Origin: an uncultured Shewanella sp. | GTDB lineage: Bacteria > Pseudomonadota > Gammaproteobacteria > Enterobacterales > Shewanellaceae | NCBI RefSeq assembly: GCF_947495455.1 | Contig: NZ_CANLZC010000041.1 | Location: 1 to 44,720 of the forward strand | DNA length: 44,720 nucleotides | Direction of reading: 5' to 3' | In this document: positions 21,881 through 30,900 of the stretch, piece by piece | Layout of the letters: every line of letters starts with the position of its first letter | How positions within the stretch are numbered: the stretch's first letter is position 1 | Notes under the pieces: model-generated | Database searches by the model: none | What the model was told of the DNA's origin: nothing | The model's input: only the letters and a program-made list of their open reading frames with translations | Program-made: the position numbers and the translations under genes

Positions 21881-22603
21881 TTATGGTTTAGGATTTGAAG
21901 GAACGGCAGGAAGCCAGCCTGACGAAGTGAGGATTTGGTGGGGATTGTAGTTGCGTTTATAGGCCATTTTTCTAGATTCATCAATTTGATAGCCTAAATA
22001 TAAAAATTCTTTCTGCATCATTTTAGCAATACGGCATTGTAACAAAATAAGAAAACTGCCTAATGACCGTTTATGCTCTTCTGGTTCAAAGAAGCTGTAA
22101 ATTGCTGAAAAACTGTTTGGTAAAATGTCGGTGACGGCGACACCAATGAGTCGACTCTCTAAAGTCAATTCTATTAACATAGGTGATAACCAATTTGCAG
22201 CAATAAAATTATGATATTGCTCTGGTGAAGGTGGATACATGCCACCATCACGATGGCGTTCATTAATATACCGCTCATATAAGGCATAGTGCGCTTTAGT
22301 ATGATGATCCACAATTTTCCAAGTGACGTCTTTATTATGATTGAGTGTTCGCTTATGTCTTTTTGAGGGAGTGAAGTAATTGACAGGGATACGTATGGGT
22401 AAACAGGCATGGCAGTGAGGACAATCAGGCCTGTAAATGGTGCTCCCACTGCGTCTAAAGCCTAAAGATAACAGTTGTTCAAATAAGCTTGGATTGAGCC
22501 CTTGTTCTTGTATTACCAGCAATTGCTCCATTTCTTCACTGAGATAGCTGCAATTGAAAGTTTGGGTTTTTCCTACGGAAAACTTTTGTGCTTTAGAGCT
22601 CAA
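21881..22603 (-). CDS. bpt: Aspartate/glutamate leucyltransferase (Bpt; formerly arginyltransferase Ate)
   Basis: This 240-residue enzyme adds leucine from Leu-tRNA to proteins with N-terminal Asp or Glu, making them ClpS substrates. The N-terminal zinc or cysteine motif YRPDCPHCHACLPIRIPV (about 57-74) and the C-terminal acyltransferase (GNAT-like) motifs FSAIYSFFEPEEHKRSLGSF and YLGYQIDESRKMAYKRNYNP are typical. Bpt and eukaryotic-type Ate share these; bacteria with the aat-bpt pair normally have the leucyl form, so Bpt is preferred. It overlaps aat by 11 bases, so they are translationally coupled. Confidence 0.92.
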   Translation of the reverse strand: MSSKAQKFSVGKTQTFNCSYLSEEMEQLLVIQEQGLNPSLFEQLLSLGFRRSGSTIYRPDCPHCHACLPIRIPVNYFTPSKRHKRTLNHNKDVTWKIVDHHTKAHYALYERYINERHRDGGMYPPSPEQYHNFIAANWLSPMLIELTLESRLIGVAVTDILPNSFSAIYSFFEPEEHKRSLGSFLILLQCRIAKMMQKEFLYLGYQIDESRKMAYKRNYNPHQILTSSGWLPAVPSNPKP

Positions 22604-23303
22604 CTGACACCTCTTTAGACTTCCAACAATGGCTTGCGACAGCTTTATCTCTTAATTGTACCAGCTGGTGCATAAATTGGTTGCGTGAAACAGCTTGAGC
22701 GCCCATAGAAGTTAAATGTGGATTAACCAGTTGCGTATCAATCAGGGTGAAATTAGCGTTTAATAAATGCTGCTGTAAGCAAACCATTGCGGCTTTTGAT
22801 GCATTGGTTTCGATATGGAACATGGATTCACCACAAAAAACTTGACCGACAGCAATGCCGTATAAACCTCCTATGAGTCTATTTCCATTCCATACTTCAA
22901 TGGAATGGGCTTTTTCTTGTTGATGCAAAGCGGTGTAAGCGGCTTGAATATCACGTGTGATCCAAGTGCCCTCTTGCGCTTTTCTCGGCATGGCACATGC
23001 GTGAATGACATGCTCAAATGCACGGTTAATGCTATAATGCCAATCTTGTTTTTTGAGATATTTACGCAGGCTTCGGCTAATCTTGAGTTGGCCAACGGGA
23101 ATAATAGCGCGAGGATCCGGTGACCACCATAAAATGGGATCATTGTCATTAAACCAAGGAAAAATGCCGTTGTAATAGGCATTAAGTAAGCGTTGAGGTT
23201 TTAAGTCTCCTCCGACAGCTAGCAAACCATTAGGTTCAGTTAAAGCCTGATCTGTTGGAGGAAAGGCTTGCTGTTCATTATTTAAATAGGACAGAGTGTT
23301 CAA
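22593..23303 (-). CDS. aat: Leucyl/phenylalanyl-tRNA--protein transferase
   Basis: This 236-residue enzyme transfers Leu or Phe from tRNA to proteins with N-terminal Lys or Arg, the other branch of the N-end rule. Family segments visible are FPPTDQALTEPNGLLAVGGDL, YYNGIFPWFNDNDPILWWSPDPRA, GLYGIAVGQVFCGESMF and LIDTQLVNPHLTSMGA (the last with a catalytic-region glutamine). Length matches E. coli Aat (234). It is first in an aat-bpt transcript and is divergent from the glycine-zipper gene with only 53 bases between starts. Confidence 0.96.
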   Translation of the reverse strand: MNTLSYLNNEQQAFPPTDQALTEPNGLLAVGGDLKPQRLLNAYYNGIFPWFNDNDPILWWSPDPRAIIPVGQLKISRSLRKYLKKQDWHYSINRAFEHVIHACAMPRKAQEGTWITRDIQAAYTALHQQEKAHSIEVWNGNRLIGGLYGIAVGQVFCGESMFHIETNASKAAMVCLQQHLLNANFTLIDTQLVNPHLTSMGAQAVSRNQFMHQLVQLRDKAVASHCWKSKEVSVEL

Positions 23304-23356
23304 ATTGGGTATTATTAATGCTACTGACTACCTATTAAGTTAGCGGAAAAATCCAT

Positions 23357-23830
23357 ATGTTGAAACCTAATCTTAGCTGGGCATGTATTCTTTTATTGTT
23401 AACAGCTACTTTTCCTGTGCTGGCAGCTTATGAGCGTAATCAAGCTGTTCCTGTTGAAAAAGTGGAATATGGGCAAGTCATTTCTGTCAGAAATATTACT
23501 CAAAAACAATTAATTGAAGATCAGAATCGAGGTTGGAAAACCTTTGGAGGCGCCCTAGTTGGTGGAGTGATTGGTCATCAATTTGGTGGTGGAAGCGGCC
23601 AAACGGTTGCCACTATTTTAGGTGCTCTGGTCGGAGCAGGTGTCGGCAATAATCTTGGCAATAGTGATTACTATCAACAAACGGCTTTAGTTGAGTTGAT
23701 GATAAAACAAGATAATGGCCAAGAAATTATGATCCTGCAAGACAGAGATCCCAATATGATTTTTAATGTTAATGATGAAGTTAGGGTGGTTTATTTACAA
23801 GGATCCGTAAGAGTGGATATGGCGATGTAA
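23357..23830 (+). CDS. Glycine-zipper 2TM (SlyB-like) envelope protein
   Basis: This 157-residue protein begins with a signal peptide (LSWACILLLLTATFPVLA, cleavage near AYE, about residue 24), so it is exported. There is no lipobox cysteine at the cleavage point, unlike SlyB lipoprotein. The centre has the repeated glycine pattern GGALVGGVIGHQFGGGSG and ALVGAGVGNNLG (about 65-100), the glycine-zipper 2TM domain. The C-terminal part is a small beta domain (IMILQDRDPNMIFNVNDEVRVVY). Such proteins are found in the outer membrane and respond to envelope stress in other bacteria; the exact role here is unknown. A weak ribosome site (GCGGAAA) precedes the ATG. Confidence 0.82.
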   Translation: MLKPNLSWACILLLLTATFPVLAAYERNQAVPVEKVEYGQVISVRNITQKQLIEDQNRGWKTFGGALVGGVIGHQFGGGSGQTVATILGALVGAGVGNNLGNSDYYQQTALVELMIKQDNGQEIMILQDRDPNMIFNVNDEVRVVYLQGSVRVDMAM

Positions 23831-24278
23831 CGGATATTGACTCATTTTTTCATCATTTAATAAATAGGAATTCATGCTCTTTTAGTGCCATCATTAAGAC
23901 GAGCAGGGTTCTAATTAGCTTTAAATAACAATATCTTTTTTATTTTAGTATCAATTAAGAGTTAACGCACTATAAAATAAGAGTAAATATACTTCTCATT
24001 CACTGCTATTATTTTAATGGGTGTCGGCAACTTAGTTTGTTGGATATCCATAAAAATAATAAATCAAACATAATACAAGGAAGAAAAACATTATTCTCTC
24101 ATGACTCTAAGGTAGAGTTTTGTGTCAGTTTGGTCTTTTTTAGTATGTATATAAATGATAATTATGATTTTGATTTTGCATAATAAAAAACAAATAAACT
24201 GAAATTTCAAAATGTACAAATAATAAGTGTATACATACTTTTCCCTTCTTTTTATAAGATTCTATTTTGTCATTTTCC

Positions 24279-24558
24279 AGGGCCTGTTGATCTTTTGTGG
24301 TTAAATTATGTCCGAGATAAACGTGTTTTAATCGCGACGGGAGGGATGAAGCCTAGTGATCTAAGCCCTCTTTCTTTAACGAAGAGGCTCCCAACAAAGA
24401 GTAAAACACGTTTAGCCGGATCCTACGGACAGCGTTTGTGGCTCCTTTCTACGGCGTTATCGCTTGTTTATGTAGAATAACTACAACACGCAAGCTCTGC
24501 CTTGTATAAAGAACCCACAAAATGCTGCAGAAATCATCACCAAAGATAAACAGGCCCT
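24279..24558. mobile_element. Second miniature inverted-repeat element (280 bp)
   Basis: The ends, AGGGCCTGTTGATCTTT and AAAGATAAACAGGCCCT, are 17-bp inverted repeats with one mismatch. No transposase is inside. The interior is strongly structured: TAAACGTGTTTTA (24318-24330) pairs with TAAAACACGTTTA (24402-24414), and GTAG/CTAC near 24472-24484 forms another hairpin. No clear target duplication is visible at the borders. Its termini differ from those of the element at 7223, so two families are present. I cannot name the parent insertion sequence. Confidence 0.7.
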
Positions 24559-24963
24559 AATACTATTATTCTTCATTTTATATTTTTCAATTTAATTTTC
24601 ATTATTAATCAATGGATTAAATAATTAGGCTAATTATTTAGTATTAGTTGCTATTCAATTAATGCCTGTTTGTCTTCATTAGTATTAGTGAAGGTATTAG
24701 CTAAGTATGATTTTAAGTATTAAATAAAGGTTTTTATATGGTTATTAATTTGTGATCATTTATAGTCATCAAGTCTTCTCACTTGGACTTGGATGGTTTG
24801 ATTGATAGAGACAGTAATGGGCAGTAATGTGCTTCGCGTATTCTTGTACTTAAACCTCGAGTGAAGGGCTATTTATTTGTAATAACTTAAAGTCTCAATA
24901 TTGATATTGAAGTCATTTGGCAAAGTGTAAACGTTAATTTCTAATCCATTGGTGAATCCATTT

Positions 24964-24978
24964 AACGATTAAATCGTT
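24964..24978. promoter_or_regulatory. Dyad in the pfaA leader
   Basis: AACGATTAAATCGTT is two six-base arms around TAA, ending 21 bases before the pfaA start and just ahead of its GGAGAG ribosome site. It could be an operator or a small hairpin that modulates translation. No regulator is known to me for this sequence. Confidence 0.3.
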
Positions 24979-24999
24979 GATGATGATTGGAGAGTAGTA

Positions 25000-27900
25000 A
25001 TGAAATCGAATAATGAGATTAAACAATCCGTTAATCAGGATGATCCACGATTAAATAAACGTTTAAAAGACTCACCTATCGCCATTGTCGGAATGGCTAA
25101 CTTATTTCCGCACGCTCGTTATTTAGAGCAATTTTGGGATCTGATCAGTGACAAAGTGAATGCGATCACTGATGTACCTGACACTCATTGGAATGTTGAT
25201 GATTATTTCGATACAAATCAAAAAAGACCAGATAAAAGTTATTGCAAGCGAGGAGGTTTTTTACCTGAAGTCGATTTTAATCCTATGGAGTTTGGCTTAC
25301 CCCCTAATATTTTAGAATTAACCGATACGTCTCAACTTCTCTCTTTACTGGTTGCGAAAGAATTGTTGGCTGACGCTCAAGTTCATGATGAAGACAGTAG
25401 GGAGCATATTGGTATTGCCCTTGGTGTCGGTGGAGGGCAGAAGATCGTTCACAGTTTAACCGCGCGTTTGCAATATCCTCTTCTTAGAAAAGTCTTTAAG
25501 CATAGTGGGATCAGTGATGATGATAGTGAGATGCTGATCAAAAAATTTCAAGATCAGTATATTCATTGGGAAGAAAATTCCTTTCCAGGATCATTAGGGA
25601 ACGTTATCGCTGGTCGTATTGCTAATCGCTTTAATTTAGGTGGAATGAACTGCGTTGTGGATGCTGCCTGTGCGGGTTCATTAGCAGCGATGAGAATGGC
25701 AATCAGTGAACTGGTTGATGGCCGAAGTGAAATGATGATAACTGGAGGAGTGTGCACTGATAATTCGCCTTCTATGTATATGAGTTTTTCTAAAACCCCC
25801 GCTTTTACGACGCAAGAGGTGATCCAGCCTTTTGATATTGAATCTAAAGGTATGATGATAGGTGAAGGTATTGGTATGGTCGCCTTGAAACGACTTGAGG
25901 ATGCACAAAGGGATGATAATCGAATATATGCAGTGATCAAGGGCATAGGCTCTTCATCAGATGGAAAATTTAAAAGTATTTATGCTCCACGTTCAGAAGG
26001 ACAAGCTATGGCGCTAAAGCGTGCTTATGATGATGCAGGTATACTTCCTCACAGTGTGGGGTTGGTTGAAGCACATGGCACGGGGACCGCGGCTGGTGAT
26101 GTAGCTGAGTTTGAAGGATTAAAGCGTGTTTTTGAAGAATATTCTGACGGTTTACAACATATTGCTCTTGGATCGGTCAAATCTCAAATTGGGCATACTA
26201 AAGCAACGGCGGGAACGGCGGGGTTGATGAAAGCGGCGTTAGCTTTACACCATAAAGTCTTGCCTGCCACTATCAATGTTTCTCAGCCGAACCCTAAACT
26301 GAATATTTTCGCATCGCCTTTTTACCTCAATACAGAAACGCGACCTTGGTTTCGCAAAGATGAGACGACTCCGCGTCGAGCGGGGATCAGTTCTTTTGGG
26401 TTTGGTGGCACAAATTTTCATTTTGTTTTAGAAGAATATTGTGCTGAACATCAACGTCAACAATCACATACTCAATATCGTTGTCGTCAGGTTGCTGCGA
26501 CTTTCTTATTTAGCCAAGCAACAAAAGAAAAGCTCATTCAATTATTGAATGAAACTCAACAGACGTGCCAAGAAAATCGCCAAACTTTTGATGATATTGC
26601 TGCGACCCATGGTTTAAGGGAATTAAATTATAGTGAACCGCGATTGGGATTCGTCGCAAGAAATAACGCTGAACTTGACGCTGCGATTACTCAAGCCTTA
26701 ACCATGTTTAAGAATAATGACGCGGATAATTGGCAAGGGATGGGAGGAATGCAGTATCGCTCTCAAGCTTTAGTCAACTCAAGCAATAACAGCAAGAAGG
26801 TTGCTGCTTTATTTGCGGGACAAGGGAGTCAGTATTTAAATATGGGGCGTGAATTAGCGTGCCACTTTCCAGAGATCAGAACGCATTTCTCTTATGCTGA
26901 TCGAGTGTTTCATCAACATGGTAAATCACTTCTCTCTGAGCAAGTGTATCCTAAACCTGTTTTTGAGCTATCTGAAGTGAAACAGCAAGAAAAGTGTTTA
27001 ACCAATACACTCAATGCACAAAGTGCGATTGGTGCGCTTTCTTTAGGTCAATATGAATTGATGCAAGCTGCAGGTTTTGAAGCCGATATGTTTGCTGGCC
27101 ATAGTTTTGGTGAGTTGACGGCATTGTGTGCGGCAGGAGTGATAGAGCAAACCGATTATTACCAGTTAGCTTATGCTCGTGGTGAGGCAATGGCAAGTAA
27201 AGCCTGTGACACTGAAGATAAAGGTGTGATGAGTGCTGTGGTGATCAAATCGGGCTTATCGATAGCGCAACTTGAATCTTGCTTAGCTGATTTCAATGAT
27301 GTCAGTATTGCCAATTATAATTCTCCCACTCAAGTTGTGATAGCAGGATCCAGTGATGGCGTTGACAAAGCCAGTCAGGCTTTAAAGGCATTAGGGTTTA
27401 GTATTATTGGCTTGCCTGTTTCAGCGGCTTTTCATACTCAATTGGTGAGTCATGCTCAGAAGCCATTTGGTCGCGCCATTGATAAAGCGGTATTTTCATC
27501 TCCTGAAAAAACCATTTACAGTAATGTATCGGGTGAGCAATATGTTAACGAGGGAGAGCAGATTAAAAATAGCTTTAAGATGCATATGCTTCAATCGGTT
27601 CATTTCAGTCAACAAATATTAAATATGTATGAGGCTGGTGCGCGTATATTTGTTGAGTTTGGCCCTAAAAACATTCTTCAAAAATTAGTTAAAGAAACAT
27701 TAGCCGATAAGGCTGAAGATGTTTGCTTGATCAGTATGAACGGCGAGGCAAAGGGAAACAGTGATACACAATTAAGGTCTGCCGCGGTGAATATGGCTGT
27801 TGCCGGTCTGCCCATCATTGAATTGGATCCTTATCAAAGACCCAAACGAAAGCCTGAAAAATTAACTCCTATGCATGTCAAATTAACGGCAGCAAATTAT

Positions 27901-30900
27901 ATTAGTCAAGCGACGCAAGAAAAGATGATGCAATCTTTACAGTCGGGTAAAGTCTCTTTTTCAGTGGTTCCTAGTGAAATCAAAGAACCTAGTGACATTA
28001 AAGAAGGTGTTGCTGATATTGAAAGCAAGCCTCGGCTTGATGACGAAAAAGTGTTAGTAGAGTCAGCATTAAGCACTGTTAATTCACACAATAATCAAGC
28101 CACTAAAGAGACTGAGTTAAAGTCTCAAGAGACACCCAATACTGAGGCGTTATTGTTATCACAGGAGCGAATGTTAGCGATCCACAAGGCTTTTATGGCC
28201 ATACCGAAACAATATAATGAGACGGTCACTCAGTTAATGGCGGAGCAGAATGCGTTAACTGAAAAAGGGGGACAGATCTCACCAGAATTACAAAAAACGT
28301 TAGACAGCTACCATCAAGAACATGCTAATACGTTAAAGCAACACGAACAATATTTAGCATTACAAGAACAAGCATATCGTCAACTACGTCAACCACATCA
28401 GCCACGTCAACTACGTCAATCTTCAATGTTAGTGCAAGAAGGTGTATCTCCTACGGTCACAGAAAAAATAGAGTCAAATAAAGGTGATAGTAAAAGCGAT
28501 AACCAAATGATATCGGCGAATAACATCGAGCCTCTTCAAGAGCAAGCGGATAACGTTAATATGAGTAATGAGCTTGAGGTCTTAATGTTGCAAGTGGTGG
28601 CAGAAAAAACCGGTTATCCAACGGAAATGCTCGCCCTTGATATGGACATGGAAGCGGATTTAGGCATAGATTCCATCAAGCGTGTTGAAATCTTAGGAAC
28701 AGTGCAGACCCAAGCACAATCCCTGCCGGAATTGAACCCCGAGGAAATGGCAGAGTGCCGTACTCTAGGGGATATCGTCAGTTACCTTAATGCCCAGCTC
28801 TCTGAGCAAGGAATCGAACAAGTATTGGAGCAAGACAGTGAACAGCTGCCCTCAACTCAAGACGATGGTGATACAGTGCCTGATAATGTATCTACCTCTT
28901 TGGATGATAATGTATCAATGGAATCGGTTGTTGAGGCTATTTATGATGCCAATCAAAGTACTTTCAAAGATGAGCTTGTAGCGACCAATACCGCGGCACC
29001 CACAGCTGAAACTGATAAGGCTGGAAAGAGTGTAATAGCTGAGCAAGACTTACAGGCCTTAATGTTGCAAGTGGTGGCAGAAAAAACCGGTTATCCAACG
29101 GAAATGCTTGACCTTGATATGGACTTGGAAGCGGATTTAGGCATAGATTCCATCAAGCGTGTTGAAATCTTAGGGACAGTGCAGACTCAAGCAACATCTC
29201 TACCTGAGTTGAACCCCGAGGAAATGGCAGAATGCCGCACTCTAGGGGATATCGTCATTTATCTTAATGCCCAGCTCTCTGAGCAAGGAATCGAACCAGT
29301 ATTGGAGCAAGACAGTGAACAGCTGCCCTCAACTCAAGATGAGCTTGTAGCGGCCAATACTGCGACATCTCAGACCGTTAAGGCTGGAAAGGCTGAAATA
29401 GCTGAGCAAGACTTACAGGCCTTAATGTTGCAAGTGGTGGCAGAAAAAACTGGTTATCCTGCTGAAATGCTCGCCCTTGATATGGACATGGAAGCAGATT
29501 TGGGCATAGATTCCATCAAGCGTGTTGAAATCTTAGGAACAGTGCAGACCCAAGCACAATCCCTGCCGGAATTGAACCCCGAGGAAATGGCAGAGTGCCG
29601 TACTCTAGGGGATATCGTCAGTTACCTTAATGCCCAGCTCTCTGAGCAAGGAATCGAACAAGTATTGGAGCAAGACAGTGAACAGCTGCCCTCAACTCAA
29701 GACGATGGTGATACAGTGCCTGATAATGTATCTACTTCTTTGGATGATAATGTATCAATGGAATCGGTTGTTGAGGCTATTTATGATGCCAATCAAAGTA
29801 CTTTCAAAGATGAGCTTGTAGCGACCAATACCGCGGCACCCACAGCTGAAACTGATAAGGCTGGAAAGAGTGTAATAGCTGAGCAAGACTTACAGGCCTT
29901 AATGTTGCAAGTGGTGGCAGAAAAAACCGGTTATCCAACGGAAATGCTCGCCCTTGATATGGACTTGGAAGCGGATTTAGGCATAGATTCCATCAAGCGT
30001 GTTGAAATCTTAGGGACAGTGCAGACTCAAGCAACATCTCTACCTGAGTTGAACCCCGAGGAAATGGCAGAATGCCGCACTCTAGGGGATATCGTCATTT
30101 ATCTTAATGCCCAGCTTTCTGAGCAAGGAATTGAACCAGTACTGGAGCAAGACTGTGATCAGCTGCCTTCAACGCAAGATGATGGTGATACAGTGCCTAA
30201 TAATGTATCTACCTCTTTGGATGATAATGTATCAATGGAGTCGGTTGTTGAGGCTATTTATGATGCCAATCAAAGCACTGCAAAAGATGAGCCTGTAGCG
30301 GCCAATACCGCGGCACCTCAGACCGATAAGGCTGTAAAGGGTGAAATAGCGGAGCAAGACTTACAGGCCTTAATGTTGCAAGTGGTGGCAGAAAAAACCG
30401 GTTATCCTGCTGAAATGCTCGCCCTTGATATGGACATGGAAGCGGATTTAGGCATAGATTCCATCAAGCGTGTTGAAATCTTAGGAACAGTGCAGACCCA
30501 AGCAACATCCCTGCCGGAATTGAATCCAGAGGAAATGGCTGAGTGTCGTACTCTGGGTGAGATAGTGACTTATTTAACAGAGCAATTATCTTCCCTGTCA
30601 GTCAAGGTTGATCAACCCAAGTGTGGGCAAAAGCATAATACAGAGCCGAACATGTTGTCTGCAAACACAGCAAACATATCATCAGAGGATGCACAGACCC
30701 TGACTTTACCTAAGCACAGTGATGTTGCGCTGACAGCTTTGCCTGCATTGGCTTGTAAAAATTTGGGTGCTTATCCGCAAAATGCCTGCATTATTATTGT
30801 TGACGATGGATATAATGCTGGTGAATTGGCCGCAGTATTGCGTGCTCAACAATTGCAAGTGGCTGTGATCCGGTTACTTAAAGGGGAGCAGCAATCATTG

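Larger units (their letters stand above)
23831..24999. other. Leader region of the pfa cluster
   Basis: These 1169 AT-rich bases separate the glycine-zipper gene from pfaA. They contain the miniature element at 24279-24558, a short ACTCTA/TAGAGT hairpin near 24104-24118, and a dyad just before pfaA. The regulator gene pfaR that precedes pfaA in some Shewanella is not present. No open frame with a convincing start was found; the one of about 60 codons at 24295 lies wholly within the element. The pfaA promoter is probably in 24560-24960 but I cannot fix it. Confidence 0.6.

Noticed and set aside
24295..24480. Open frame of 61 codons upstream of pfaA
   Set aside because: It lies wholly inside the structured miniature element and has no plausible protein content.
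25563..25946. Open frame of 127 codons on the minus strand inside pfaA
   Set aside because: It is antisense to the most conserved part of the ketosynthase around Cys224, where codon constraint easily leaves the other strand open.
28790..30298. Three near-identical 63-codon frames in the ACP array
   Set aside because: They are out-of-frame readings of the repeated ACP linkers and only echo the DNA duplication.
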